Translations under genes and position numbers: made by a program
Shown here: positions 31,570 to 44,656 of the stretch, in pieces
How positions within the stretch are numbered: the stretch's first letter is position 1
How the letters are laid out: each line of letters opens with the position of its first letter
NCBI RefSeq assembly: GCF_910592395.1
Contig: NC_088319.1
Span: 4,776,001-4,840,000, forward strand
Source: Lineus longissimus
Lineage: Eukaryota; Nemertea; Pilidiophora; Heteronemertea; Lineidae
DNA length: 64,000 nucleotides
Direction of reading: 5' to 3'
Notes under the pieces: generated by a model
Seen by the model: the letters and a program-made list of their open reading frames with translations, nothing else
What the model was told of the DNA's origin: nothing
Databases searched by the model: none

Positions 31570-31950
31570 GGCTCACCGTAGGGGAGTCTATACAATACCA
31601 CAGTGTCCGTCTTCCTTTGTCCTCGTCCATCATCTGTATCCTGATGCAAAAACAGTGGCACGTTTCTTAACCGCTAGGGCTATGAACTGAAAAAAACATT
31701 GCACAATGACCCCTCCAGATCAGGTGGCCTCTGACATTGAATTTCGATCCGATATGATTCTTGACTTGGCCACCAGGGGGCCAGAAGTGGACACCTTAAC
31801 AGTGTGATATCTCTCTAATAAGTGACTCTTTTCGATTAAAATATTTATGGTAGGTTCTTTTGAGCAAGAATACATCACATATCACACGGGTTTTTGATTT
31901 GACCTAATTTTCAAGGACACAGAGGTCAAATGGCGTAAATTGGCCGTTTG
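31570..31950 (+). repeat. Dispersed repeat R1
   Basis: Landmarks: GGCTCACCGTAGGGGAGTCT, ACCGCTAGGGCTATGAAC, GACTTGGCCACCAGGGGG and GATATCTCTCTAATAAGTGA. Other copies or parts lie at 33,815-34,385, 37,741-38,165, 43,670, 46,741-47,260, 53,600-53,990, 57,842-58,290 and 61,117-62,930. No coding capacity is recognised. Confidence 0.75.
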
Positions 31951-32658
31951 TGTAACTAAGGCAGACATTACATAGACGTTAACTTTTCACTCCACACGCC
32001 TCATTATTCACGGGTCATTGGTGAACTCAAGAATAAACAAGATTTCATTTCTCGTGTGAGATCATCGAGTTTATGCGTGAATCAAAGAATGAACATGTTC
32101 ATTCTTTGTGAAGTGAACCGGACCAGAGGCAGGACGTTTTTTGACTGTCAAAGGCAGATTTCCTCCAACAGCTTTGAGTACTTTGTCTTGTGGGAGTTTT
32201 CTCGAATTACCACAGCACATACAACCATTTGCCGTATTAAGCCGCTAGTAGTTCCATGGAAATGAGGTGATAAACAAGATAAATACAAAACACATAGTCT
32301 CAAAAGAGTTATTTGAAATTTTCAGGGACAGGATTGACGACCACAAAGAAAGTTTGTCCGTTTTTCAAAAACAGCAACATGGCAAGCATTTCGTCCTCTG
32401 AGGAGTCCATGACCATACCCGTGAAATGCCAAATGACAAATGAACGAGTAAAATGTTAATCCGGTGTAACGTTGGGAAAATGAGGAATGAAAAGTGAGGA
32501 GTGAATGAAGAGGCGTGAGGCGTAACGCGTGAAGAGTGAAAAGTGAATCGTTCATTCATATATAACATCTGCCAAGGAACGTTTTTTAACCGCTCAACCT
32601 ATGAATTTGAAATTCGGTACACATGACTCCCTAAGTCATATAACATCATAATTTAGAG

Positions 32659-32664
32659 TTTATT
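32659..32664 (-). terminator. Poly(A) signal candidate behind GPCR copy 1
   Basis: AATAAA on the minus strand about 190 bp past the receptor stop. It is conserved in the matching flank of copy 5 (54,686-54,691). Confidence 0.4.
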
Positions 32665-32849
32665 TGTTAATCCTCGAAGATCATAATGTCATCAATGAAC
32701 TACTTATATGCTTGTGAATAGTGTGTTGATGTGCAAATGATAATAAACAACTTGTGTTGTTGAAATACACCAAATAACGATGAACTGGTGATATGTCATC
32801 ACAGTTTATAACTTAGTATATTGGAGTATTTGGATATATCTTGTCATGG

Positions 32850-33751
32850 TCAATTACCATGATAAAACAGCTTCAATCGTAACTGCTTCATTTGCTCAAA
32901 GAAAACAGCCCGAAATTGTGACCCACTTACGCAATAGAGGATGAAGTTGATAGCATGATTGCTATAAGTCATAGTTCTGGAGAAATAGCGGAGAAGAGTT
33001 CCCAATGCTACTTGTTGCTCTGATTCACTCAGTTGTGGGAAAAAAATGGGTTGAATTGCAGCGAAAACTTGGTTTGGCAGGGCAAGAATGACAAACACGA
33101 CACTGACCACAACTAACTTGACTGTTATCCCTGTAAGATCTTTTTGAGCTTCTGTGTTCTGCATCTTCATTCTCCGTGTCATGCTTTTTTTGCAGCTTAA
33201 ACAATATGAAGACATTACAGATTGTTATGAAAATGAAAGGTATAGCTGCATACATGATGACACGTAAAATACCACATGCCGTGTAATAAAATGTAAAATA
33301 AGGGGCATACATTCGGCCTGCATCACACCAGGTATCTATACCAGGGTAGTTGCTATTTTTAAAGGAGATGAGACAGTGACTGTTCAGATCAAAGAGTGAA
33401 ATAAACAGCCCCACCAGGACAAAGTATGTCCGCCTCTTTGAACAGATGAACTGTGCCTTTAACGGGAATGTGACACAAATGCAGCGCTCAAGTGTTAGTA
33501 GGAGGACGCTCCATGATGAGAACATCAGTGTGAACTCCATCAGAAAAATACTGACTATACACAAAGCATCTGATTTTTTTTCCGTAATCTGATGTCTTAG
33601 GTTCTTCCACTGGAGACAACCATGATGGTTGTATTGTTGAAGATAGTTCCCATTGCGATGATAACTGGGGCAACATATGCATTAATGTCTCAAGGGAACA
33701 GTACTCACCTTGTTGTTTGTTCGTCAAAACTGATTGCAATGTTTGTGTCAT
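32850..33751 (-). pseudogene. Rhodopsin-class GPCR, copy 1, broken
   Basis: Starts normally (MTQTLQSVLTNKQQGEY) but has lost a segment after ETLM, which shifts the frame through TM1. A further deletion removes TM2 and extracellular loop 1; the sequence resumes at the start of TM3 (FLMEFTLMFSSWSVLLLTLE). An extra base in a T-run near 33,187 shifts the frame again in intracellular loop 3. TM6 and TM7 then read in the third frame to the usual ending (KLFYHGN). At least three lesions mean it cannot make a receptor. The 3' flank is of the odd-copy type shared with copy 5. Confidence 0.9.
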
Positions 33752-33814
33752 CGTTGATAATACTGCAATCTAAAGACGCGTATTTTAAGTGAAAGTTCCC
33801 TCTTTTGCTCATTT

Positions 33815-34385
33815 TATGGGAGTCTTTACAATATGGCAGTGTTCGTCGTCCGGCGGCGTCCTCTGTCGTCGTCTGTATCCTCAAAAATAGTGGCACGTTT
33901 CTTAATCGCTAGAGCTATGAACTTGAAACTCCAGATCAGGTGTCCTCTGAGACTGAATTTTGGTCCGATCTCATTCTTTGGGTTCGCATAGCAAGGATAC
34001 ACCACATATCAGAAGGATTTTTGATTTGACCTAATTTTCAAGGTCACTGAAGTCAAACGGCGTAAATTGGCCATTTGAGTGTAACTATGGTCCGTTTCCC
34101 TACCCCTAAAGCTATGAACTTGAAATTTAGTACACATAATTCCCTATGTTATATGACCTCTGACACCGAATTTCGGTCCGATTTGATTATCGACTTGGCC
34201 ACCAGGGGATTAAAACTAAAAAAGGTGAAAAGTGTAATATCTCGCTAATCAGTGACTTATTTTCAATGATATTTTTATGGTAGGTACTCCAAGCAGGGAT
34301 ACATCACATATCCTACGGGTTTTTTGACTTGACCTATTTTTCAAAGTCATAGAGGTTAAATGGCGTAAATAGGCCGTTTGAGCGT
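33815..34385 (+). repeat. Dispersed repeat R1, upstream of GPCR copy 1
   Basis: R1 sequence replaces the 5' flank that the other receptor genes have. It contains two successive modules with (A/C)GCTA(A/G)AGCTATGAACTTGAAA, which shows that R1 is built of about 200-bp sub-repeats. Confidence 0.65.
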
Positions 34386-34397
34386 AACTAAAGCACT

Positions 34398-35080
34398 TTT
34401 CTTAAAGGGAAGGGCCCGCCAAAAAATGGGGAGTTTTGGACGGCCCGGTCAAAACCTTAGGCGGGAATAAGGTTTCATTGATAAATATAAGGAGTTTCAA
34501 GGCCCCCAAATTACTTGTAAGGTTCAATAGATACTGGCCTTTCATTGGTTTACCGTTTGCGTATCATATACATACTCTCATCTTGAAAAATATGACAATA
34601 TTTACGATCACGTTATTGATTTTTGCAACATTTTCGGTAACGCGCACCTTGCGGATCTGTAAGGTACCATTTGGATGCTTGAAAAATGTTAGTGGCGTGG
34701 CTCCATCTGCTACAGCTGTCACCGCGCCGGTGTTAGTCTCACGTCTTGGCGTCTGCACCACCCTTGGGGAACACCTCAATGCCGTTGGCGTACTGACGAG
34801 ACCAGCGTCTCAGAGGCTCCGACATTCGCCATGAGCAGTGACAGGTCACTTGGCTGGAATGGCCCCATCTCCTCTTGACTCATGTTCATTGCCGGCAATT
34901 CTGGCAAATATCTTGAGTCGTCATGGTTGTCAAACAAGTCTTGGATAATATGCTGCTCCATTTCTTCTGTACTGTTCGGATCAGGGGTCTCGCTCTCCAC
35001 CGACCCAGAAGCCACCGGCGACTCGAAATACATACTACTATTCTCTCCATTTTCCATTTTCTCCTCTCTCCACTTTAACA
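34398..35080. other. Unit-I-specific insertion with a 104-codon ORF
   Basis: Present only between GPCR copies 1 and 2; the corresponding sequence of unit III runs straight through (58,440-58,460). It is GC-richer than its surroundings. On the minus strand 35,090-34,776 encodes an acidic, Ser/Glu/Met-rich peptide (ENSSMYFESPVASGSVESET, PELPAMNMSQEEMGPF) ending VRQRH. A second frame past the stop continues with ETNTGAVTAVADGATPLTFF. It could be a decayed retrocopy or a transposon fragment; the product is not recognised. Confidence 0.4.
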
Positions 35081-35340
35081 TCAGGAGCAATATGTAACAT
35101 AATCAGAAGCGGTGTATTAACACATACAATATCATCATCAATCAGAGTTGATTTCAACCCGCACAGGTCTTTATTTCATGCATAAATGAACTATTTGTAT
35201 ACATGTGAATAGAGTGCTGATGTGAAAATGATAATAAACAACCTGTGTTGTTGAAATACACCAAATAACGATGAACTGGTGCCATGTCATCATGATTTAT
35301 AACTTGAAATGTTTAATTATTTGGATATATCTTGGCATGG

Positions 35341-36377
35341 TCAATTAGCATGATCAAACAGCTTCAATCGTAACTGCTTCATTTGATCAAAGAAAACGGT
35401 CCGAAATTGTGACCCACTTACGCAATAGAGGATGAAGTTGATATCATGATTGCTATAAGTCATAGTTCGGAAGGAAAGGCGGAGAAGATAGCCCAATGCT
35501 GCTTGTTGCTCTGATTCACTCAGATCTGGGAAAAAAATGGGTTCAAATGCATAGAAAACTTGGTTGGGCAATGCAAGAATGACAAACACGATACTGACCA
35601 CAACCAACATTACTGTTATCCCTGTAAGATCTTTTTGAGCTTGTGTGTTCTGCATCTTTATTCTCCGTCTCATGTTTATTAACAGCGTAAACATTATGAA
35701 CACATTACAGATTGTTATGACAAGGAAAGGTATAGCTGCATACATGATGACACGTATAATACCCCATGCTGTGTAATAAAATGTAAAATAGGGTGCATCG
35801 ACTCTGCCTGCATCACACCAGACTCCTTCACCAGGGTAGATGTCAACTTTCATGAAGATGAGACAGTGACTGTTTAGAGCAAAGAGTGAAATAAACAGCC
35901 CCGCCAGCACAAAGTATGTTCGCCTCTTGGAACAGATGAACTGTGCCTTTAACGGGAATGTGACGCAAATGCAGCGCTCAAGTGTTAGTAGGAGGACGCT
36001 CCATGATGAGAACATCAGTGTGAACTCCATCAGAAAATTATTGACTTTACACATAGCATCTGAGATTCTCCGTAATCTGATGTCATAGGCCAGGAAGAGC
36101 ACATATTCTAGACATCCTACATAAAGTACTAACAAGTCACTCAGGGATAGGACCATCAGCAAGATACGTGTAGAAATGTGCCCGATTCTTCCACTGGAGA
36201 CAACCATGATGGTTGCAATGTTGAAGATAGTTCCCATTGCGATGATGACAGGGCAACATATGCAACAAAAGCAAAAGCTATGAATGCCTCCCAGTGACCT
36301 CGGTCCATTAATGTCTCAAGGGAATAATACTCACCTTGTTGTTTGTTCGTCAAAACAGATTGCGGTGTTTGTGTCAT
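35341..36377 (-). pseudogene. Rhodopsin-class GPCR, copy 2, single-base frameshift
   Basis: Very close to copy 6 throughout. All seven TM segments are present, but one base is missing near 36,246-36,256 (GACAGGGCAAC where intact copies have GACTGGGGCAAC), which shifts the frame in TM1 just before the MGTIFN motif. Downstream the frame is open for 298 residues, to FDHAN. It could be a very recent pseudogene or a sequencing or assembly error; re-reading this one site would decide. The C-terminus FDHAN differs from FYHGN of other copies. Confidence 0.8.
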
Positions 36378-36386
36378 AGCTGACAA

Positions 36387-37740
36387 TACTGCAATCTAAA
36401 GACGCGTATTTTGAGTGAAAGTTCTCCGTTTTGATAGTAAGTGCCGTTGTCCCTTTTATCAGAAACGTAATAAATGTAATCGCCCTAGTCCTGAAATTTG
36501 TTGCAGTAGTGAGGTCATGCTCCCGAGGCAGGCAATTCAAAGTCCAGAGAAATAATTGCTGTTTCTTCGACTGCCACCGAGACACGATAAACGGAGGCCT
36601 GAGGATTCATGAAATGGGTTGACAGCCAATGGGTGCCAAAATAGTCACATCAATTTCTGAAAATGTTTTGCATTTACAAGGTGTTGACTGTTTGCTCCTG
36701 TTTTGCTGGGTTTCCAGTTACAGTACTGTTGGCATTCTGAAAACACTTTGGGACATTCCTGGCCACTGATTGCCTGCAGTGATGTAGAGTTCCTCATAGA
36801 CTTGCCTGAAACCTGCTATCAGTGTTGTCGGATCAGTGTACATTTAATAGGTATGTGAACCTGATAGTGTGCAATTATGGTGAATTAAATATTACAGCAT
36901 ATCAACATTGTAATCCCACACTTGCTTGGTTGCGTGGATGGGGTTGTTTTTCTTCATATTCCTGATTGAATTTTTGTGGCATGTTTTCAAGTAGTTGCAG
37001 GCAGCTAAGAACTCAAAGGGCACTTTATTTGCTTCAAAGCCAAGCACTAAGAATTCAAGTATGAATCAACTCTTAGATAACCAAGGTTGATTTGTACAAT
37101 GGTCCCCAAGATGTGGATAATGTTGATGAGATGAACATTGTTCTTGGGCTTGCCTCTTCACCGTGATTCAGATGTGATGAGAACGGTTGTCTTATTTCTC
37201 CCACAATGATATCCTCTTCCAACAGCAGAATCTCGGAAAACTTCCTTAAAAAATTGTCTATAATGCAGACTGCGGCAATTCAACTCTGAATACTGCGTAT
37301 ATTATTCCCCTGGTTTCGTTTCTGCAAGTATCATTTCCCTCTGTGCATCACTTAGATAATGATTTAGAAACAAATTTGTTAATTGTGATCTGACGAAAGT
37401 CAACTGTCCCTGCACCTGTAGAATAACTGTTTGAGTTGTGTCTGTCATTACATCTGTCCCTCAGTCAAGAATATCCATCAACCAGTCCACAGGGGCAAAT
37501 ATGAAACCGCTATTTGACTGATACTTGGTGTGATGTTAGCTTAAGGTATTGCAAATACTGTGTTTTGCATCCAACCCATTTTGGTGTCAAGGTAGCCATC
37601 TTGAAAATATGCAGCAATAATGACGATTTTTTTATGATGGGTATGTCATCACATATTACCCAGGTTTTATTGTTATACCCAACACATTCAGTAGGTATGT
37701 AGATATTCATTAGGATGTACATGTAGGTTTTCGCTTTTTG
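36387..37740. other. 5' flank of GPCR copy 2
   Basis: Conserved in parallel behind copies 3, 4, 5 and 6 (for example 48,900-50,040, 56,730-57,840, 59,970-61,115). Likely promoter and 5' UTR plus upstream DNA. No further gene is seen. Confidence 0.5.
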
Positions 37741-38165
37741 GCTCACCGTAGGGGAGTCTTTACAAAACCGCAGAGTCCGTCGTCCTTCGTCGTCTTTATC
37801 CTGTTTCAGTGGCATGTTTCGTAACCGCTAGAGTATGAACTTTAAGCTCTGTATACAGGACCCTCCAGGTCAGGTGACCTCTGACACTGAAGTTCGTTTC
37901 GATCTGAGTCTTGACTTGGTCATCAGGGGGCTAACAGTGAAACATAAAAAGTGTGATATCTCTCTTGTAAGTGACTCTTTTTCGATACAATTTTCATGGT
38001 TGATTCTCCTAGCAAATAAACATCACATATCAGACGTGGTTTTGGTTTGATCTGATTTTCAAGGTTGCAGAGGTCAAATTGCGTAAACAGGCCGTTTGAG
38101 TGTAACTATGGTTCGTTTCTTTACCGCTTAAACTATGAACTTGAAATTTTGTACACATGACTCCC
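37741..38165 (+). repeat. Dispersed repeat R1, unit I end
   Basis: Full-length R1 from GGCTCACCGTAGGGGAGTCT to GTACACATGACTCCCTACTT. Confidence 0.7.
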
Positions 38166-38339
38166 TACTTGCCGACATCTATACATTCAATGATTGCTTG
38201 CTGATTGTGATGATTACAACTAATTTAAATTGCGTTTAACTTGACAAGTTGTTGTCTTTTCCTTCATATGATTTTGAAATACAGAATTAAAAAAAATTGA
38301 CGTTATGTAATGCATTTTGTGTAACATAATTTTAAGTCA

Positions 38340-38573
38340 TGGAGACGATTTAACATCAGGAGAAACATGTAACATTATCAGAAGCGGTGTTTTAACACAT
38401 AGAATATCGTCACCATCATCATCATCGACATCATCAATCAGAGTTGATTTCAAAACTCAGAGGTCTTCATTTCATGAATAAATGAACAATTTGTATGCTA
38501 ACTATTGATATGCATGTGAATAGTGTGTGGATGTTCAAATGATAATAAACAACTTGTGCTGTTGAAATTCACC
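38340..38573. repeat. Orphan GPCR 3' flank (unit I end)
   Basis: Matches the even-copy receptor flank (AACATCAGGAG, ATCATCAATCAGAGTTGATT, GATAATAAACAACTTGTG) but stops at GAAATTCACC, where a different repeat begins instead of a receptor. The same truncated flank is at 50,050-50,283. Confidence 0.7.
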
Positions 38574-39420
38574 CAGTAAGCTAATTAGCTCACCTGGGTT
38601 AGCTTATTTCGTCATGTCTTGTCCATCGTCGGTCGTCTTGTCCAACGTTCGTCAACAATGGTGGCCCGTTTGCTCACTGTTGAGTCTCGAAAGTTGAAGC
38701 TTAGTATGTGTATGTCTATAACAACATGACTTGACACAGAAAAATCATCGCCATTTAACCTAATTCCGGGTTCCAGGGGGCCATCTTTGAAAACCTTATT
38801 TTGTCAATAACTCATGAACGCTGATAGCTAGAAACATAAAAATTTTTACTTTCAATACTTCTGATGAGACTTCATGACACAATTTTTGATTTGACCTTCT
38901 TTTAAAGGTCACAGAGGGCAAATTCTAAAATTACAGGTTTCGTCATTAAATGTCCTAGACTCTTCAAATTTGATATGCAGACACCTATTGGACATGTGTA
39001 CATATTTAAAAAAATCCGGTCAATGTGACCTACTTTTCAGGAGTAAGTAGGTCAGGTCACGAAACCCATGTCGGTCTTATATAGAGAAACCTGCACTGTG
39101 TGATCTTTATGTGCATCATTGATTGATATGATCAAGCTTGCCATGGTGCTTATAAAATTTTTACCTTGACATAGATTCCAAGTTGAAAAAGGTCAAACTT
39201 TAAACTTTCAATAGGGGTGGTACGTTTCACCACTATTTGTCACAGATTCTTCAAATTTTATATGTACACACATATAGGCATGTGTACAAGTTGACCCAAA
39301 ACCGGCCTATTGTGACCTACTAATCAAGTCTCTAAAAGTCAATTTAATCTCCATGTCTCGTTTCGTCTAGCACGCAATCATTCCCAGGTGAGCTCAATGT
39401 CCCTCAAACATTTCATATTT
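38574..39420 (+). repeat. Dispersed repeat R2
   Basis: Begins AGTAAGCTAATTAGCTCACC then TGGGTTAGC and has AATAACTCATGAACGCTGAT and repeated TCTTCAAATTT(G/T)ATATG modules. A copy lies at 50,284-50,990; its tail is at 28,705. It marks the unit boundaries of the array. No coding capacity is recognised. Confidence 0.7.
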
Positions 39421-42400
39421 ATTATAGTTATTATCAAGCATAGATTAAATCTAATCTATAATTGTTGTTATACTTATATTGTATTGTGTTGTACATGTAT
39501 TTCAAGTGGAGGCTCAAACATCTTACAAAAAATCATTGGTGACTCATCCTAAAATGGAAAAAGTGGCTAAATTTGTTAGGTTATTTATGACAACAAGAAC
39601 ATTTACATCTAACAGGGTTTTTATCGATTTCTGTTTTGCTACATGTTATTGGAAATGTTGTTGATTTTTATCTAGTTTGTCCATTGAAAAAAATGTGCTC
39701 AAATTGTGCCATAGCTCCTGATTAATTTCTCTGCTACATATAGTAAGTTTTAGTGAAATCAAAGTAGCCTTTAGAAAAATAGAGTTTACTCATGGACTGA
39801 CCTGGCACAAATTCATTGAATGATTGATAACTTTGGTCCTTGAACATCTTCAAGTTGATAGGGCTGGTTAGTTGATATGTACAGTGGATATGACCAAGAA
39901 GGGAGAAGACCAGATAACTATGACACCATAGTATGCATGTAATATGTATATACTCTTGTCTATTTGTTCTTTTTTTGTACTGTGTTAGGAAGACAAGAAT
40001 ACATTGACAAATTGCTAATGAATGCACGGGATCAGAACATTCCCCTGTGTTTTGAAAAACGCATGTTCTGACAGCGATCTCAGGTCACACGTTGACCCAA
40101 GACGATTCACTACATTGAAATTGAATAATTATTTCATCAGCTGAATGTAGTAGTCATTACAAACGCTCTGTTTTAAAGCCAACACTGACTTTAAATTCAT
40201 CGATTTCTGTAAAATTATTTAGATATAGAAACAATGACTACATCGGCATGAAAAGCAACATGTTTCATCCCTTAATTGTCAACAGTTTCGTAGAGTTAGG
40301 AATGGCATTGATTTTAAAATGATTTTTGAAATACGTTTTTCTTCGCCACATATGGCTTCCATTCCATTGCCAAATAGAGGAAAGGTGCCAAAACAGGTTT
40401 GTGTATTCTAGTGACTGACTGTATGCTACTGTTCTGAACCATCGAATTCATGTTGATTCTTCACTAGTTGTCATACTAACAACCCCTATCACAATTGACA
40501 TCCCTAAATTTGATTATCACATGAGCAATGCTCAGGTAAATTACATGCAGACGTTTGGGGATACACATGCAACCAGTTAGTAAGCTGCGTGAAATTGCGC
40601 CAGCGGCAGAGCATAGGTGGTACACAGCTTCGCGAAGCAGAGGGTATGTTAGTTGTAACTGAAACTATATTTGTTATGAATATTTGTATATTTATTGCAG
40701 ATTATTTAGCTATTTGATCTCAAAATATGAGTACTCTAGATTCATTTAACCGTCTGTATGCCATTATATATTGACTTGTTTTTGTCAGTGACTATTTGTG
40801 AAGTAAATGTAATTGATACTCTCAGCATTCATGTGTAAATACTGAAATGAGTTCTGAACGTCAAGTTTGTAATTAACATTATCAAACGTTTATCAGGTTT
40901 GCTTAATTATCTTTGGCGTCGTCATAATACTATATCTCCGGAACTATAATACCGACAAAGAAAAGTCATCAGGCCCACCTTAATGGTGAATATTCATGAC
41001 CCTAACAAAAGCTTATTATCAGAGAGCAAGGCTTATCAGTCATACCTGGTCAAAAAGCAAAAGTTGAGGTCTAGGCCTAGGCTGGTCAGTGTTGATTACG
41101 ACAGCCTTCTTACATCTTATTTTATGCATTAACCAAATAGAAATAAGCAGGTCATAATTGTAATACATGATGGATATTAATTGACTGGTTCGTGGTGGAG
41201 TTACCTGGTGATATAGTTCCAGAGATAAAGTGTTTTTTTTATGATGTATTCCGTGGGAAAATTGTAGATGAGGTGAAAATCTTCGCTGATGACATACATG
41301 TTGAAGGAAAAGTTTATGAGCGCCATGTGGCATTTAGTTGAACTACCCTATTATACGCATGACTCCTTGATGAAATTTCCTTCAGGCATGAATTGATTTG
41401 TGTACATTATTCAGCATTGTTTGGCCACACGCCGCTACGGGTGTGAGTAGGGACACGACACGTGGGCCTTTCATTGTATTGGAACAACAATGTCACGGCA
41501 GCTAATTTCTGTTGTCATATCGCTTGGTACCAAAATTCTCCACCCGTTTGGTATTGTGAATATTGCCAAATTAGCTTACTAAAAGTAATAAAAATTATCA
41601 CAGAAAAAAAATCCCGCATGATCGCATCCATTTTCAGTTGACCATGAAACCAGAAACATCACATTTAACATTGGCCTTATAGAGGATTTTTGCTGAAACT
41701 TTTGCAACTTGCAGTTGAATCATCTCGCTTGGTCGTCTCTGTCATTTTCAGCAGAAAGTTGCTAGTAAAATAATTATTTCTAGCTAGAAATACTTTGCCT
41801 TACGTTGATCCCGTTTTGCATGAATGAAGCCGCAAAGCCGCCATTTCGGTAACTTTTCCTTACAAATTTCCATGAGGAATTGGTTTTCAAATAATTTCTT
41901 TGTGCGGTAATTTCCGTAAACTTCCTCTCCACGGTAGATAAGTTCCTAATCTGTACTGTATGTACAATCATTAATTCTTGTCTTGTAAAAGAATTATTTG
42001 CCGATCAAAATACCAAACTTGGTGTCAAACTTTCGCTTCCTTTTTAGGGAATTAACGTTAAAATAATTTTTGTCGGAAAAATTCGGGGTTTCCATTTATC
42101 TGGCAAATCATTCTTTGTGAGTTGACTTCCATCAACTTCCTCGTCAAGATCTATCTCGTGTGTATAATGTCTATGCGACAACTTGTAGAAGAATTATTCG
42201 TGAGTTTGAAATGTAAATTTTATACTTTTTTGGACAGAATTCTACATCCTCAGAATCCAGATTTCGACGATGCCTATTGGTCAATCGCTGTCGTGACGTC
42301 ATGTTTTTGACATCCAAAATATATAGAACGGCGTCATTTTTGGACAATTTTTCAATAACAATTTGGCACTCAAACTTGTAAGGTTCAAATACTAAAAATC

Positions 42401-43129
42401 AAAGCGATACCCGCACAGGCTTGCCTGTGAGAAAGTCCATGCTTCGGTGTTGGGGACATACATGGCACATGGAATTTTAGTCTGAATTTCAGAATCGTCA
42501 TTCAATTTCGAAATTCCTTTTTCCATTCCTATATGTTAATGTTCGTTTGTCAGCCCCATGCTTCCCATTATGTCAGCGCGGGCAGACCCTTATGCATTAA
42601 AAGACCACGATCGACCACTAACATTTTTCTACAAGTGCTTCGTTATCAGACCACTCCTCGCTTCGCTTAGCCTAGGTGGTTGGTAATGTTGAATAATGGA
42701 GAGGATTGTCCTCTGTTTTGGGATTTTAGATACTCATTAGGAGTTCAACGTAAAATCTCTATTCGTTTGATTTAACTGAGAACTGAACTCACATATCGTC
42801 TGCTCATCCCTTTTGTCATTGTCATCATCAAAACTTTATATTATACCATGCTTCCATGTCATGAAAGATATTGATTGTGCACATGAGCACTTATTAAACA
42901 AAGCTCGGGATATTTTATACAATTGACTTCGTTGATATTATTACCTACAAGCTTTGTGGCGTGCCCTTACGGACTAACATAAGTCACGAGTCACGGAACT
43001 TGTTACTTGTTGTCACAAATGCGATAGTTGGTGAACTTCTTTATCCATACTTAATGGAAGCTCCCTTATGGTCATGAGCATACATTTCATTATGTGGAAT
43101 GTTCCTATCTCGCCTCGTGTTGAGGCGAT
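39421..43129. other. Non-coding part of unit II
   Basis: Shared with units I and III; includes the GCTTCGCGAAGC palindrome (also in units I and III near 29,348 and 51,540). Frames here are short and not supported as genes. Confidence 0.5.
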
Positions 43130-43370
43130 CCCTTTGGCGCGTCTTTGTCCATGCCAAGTCTCTCCTGCCACCCACGGAGAAGGAAGGACGATTCCAAGTT
43201 GAACTGGCGCGACTTTGTCCATGCCAAGTTTCATCCCGTCATCCACCGAGAAGGAAGGACGATTCGAGGTTGAACTGGCGCGACCTTCTCCATGCCAAGT
43301 TTTATCCTGCCATCCACCAAGAAGGACGATCCTGGATTGAACTGACACAACTTAGTCCATGTCTTTGACG
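43130..43370 (+). repeat. 71-bp minisatellite (unit II)
   Basis: About three diverged units matching the arrays at 31,262 and 53,290. Confidence 0.8.
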
Positions 43371-43860
43371 CAACTTTATCCATGCCAAGTTTCATCTAAC
43401 AGTCAATCAGGACGGAAGGACGACTTTAAAATGATATGGCGGGGTTTTTTCCGTGCCTACCCCTTCTGTTCACAACAGAGTCAATTAGCCAGTCAGTCTC
43501 AGGGTAGAGTATTCAGTCCTGTACCAATGTGATACACCAACAAAGTCGAAGGAATACCTCGATAGGGACCCGGTATGATTTCGCCCTTAAAAGACCCAAA
43601 AGTGACAGATTTGGCCACCAGGGTGCAAAAAACTGAAAAGGCGAAATGTGCAATATATCTGCTCATTGGCTCACCGTAGGAGTCTTGTGGGAGTTTCCTC
43701 GAATTACCACAGCACATACAACCATTTTCCGTATTAGTCCGATAGTACTTCCATGGAAATGAGGTGATAACAAGATAAATACAAAAAAAATAGTCTCAAA
43801 AGATTTATTTGAATTTTTCAGGGACAGGATGGACGAACACAAAGAAAGTTTGTCCGTTTT

Positions 43861-44278
43861 TCAAAAACAGCAACATGGCAAGCATTTCGTCCTCTGAGGA
43901 GTCCATGACCGCACCCGTGAAATGCCAAATGACAAATAAACGAGTAAAATGTGAACCCTGTGTAACGTTGGGAAAATGAGGAATGAAAAGTAAGCAGTGA
44001 ATGATGAGGCGTGAGGCATCACGCGTGACTCTCTAAGTCATATAACATCATAATTTAGAGTTTATTTGTTAATCCTCGCAGATCATAATGTCATAAATGA
44101 ACTACTGATATGCTTGTGAATAGTGTGTTGATGTGCAAATGATAATAAACAACTTGTGCTGTTGAAATTCACCAAATAACGATGAACCGGTGATATGTCA
44201 TCATAGTTTATAACCTAATATATTGGAGTATTTGGATATATCTTGTCATTACCATTATAGAACAGCTTCAATCGTAAC
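43861..44278. repeat. Orphan GPCR 3' flank with a receptor C-terminal stub
   Basis: Ends with ATTATAGAACAGCTTCAATC then GTAACT, which on the minus strand is the receptor C-terminus (VTIEAVL-complement; codons for LRLKLFYN). It then jumps to another receptor's flank. Also about 80 bp are missing inside the flank near 44,028. This is the trace of a deleted GPCR copy directly next to copy 3. Confidence 0.75.
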
Positions 44279-44656
44279 TTTGAAATGAAGAATTAATCAA
44301 TTTTAACGTTATGTAATGCATTATGTGTAACATAGTTTTAAGTCATGGAGACGATTTAACATCATTAGAAATATGTAACATTATCAGAAGCGGTGTTTTA
44401 ACACTTAGAATATCGTCACCATCATCATCATCGACATCATCAATCAGAGTTGATTTCAAAACGCAGAGGTCTTATTTCATGAATAAATGAACTATTTGTA
44501 TGCTAACTATTGATATGCATGTGAATAGTGTGTTGATGTGCAAATGATAATAAACAACTTGTGTTGTTGAAATTCACCAAATAACGATGAACTGGTGATA
44601 CGTCATCATAGTTTATAACTTGATATATTGGAGTATTTGGATATATCTTGTCACGG

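Larger units (their letters stand above)
28705..38573. repeat. GPCR tandem array, unit I
   Basis: Starts inside the dispersed repeat that is complete at 38,574 and 50,284 (landmarks ACCTTGACCTAGTTTCC and TAAATCTAATCTATAATTG). The order is repeat end, MITE, minisatellite, GPCR copy 1, GPCR copy 2, 5' flank, dispersed repeat R1, orphan flank. It lacks about 200 bp present in units II and III (41,380-41,580). It contains one unit-specific insertion (about 34,398-35,080). Confidence 0.85.

Noticed and set aside
31278-31690. 130- and 113-codon frames with proline- and arginine-rich peptides
   Set aside because: They are read-throughs of the 71-bp minisatellite in rotating frames.
32365-32568. 67-codon Ser/His/Phe-rich minus-strand frame, also at 20,505 and 54,392
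   Set aside because: Conserved only because the GPCR flank is duplicated; it holds GTGAAGAGTGAAAAGTGAA-type repeats and has no start context or domain.
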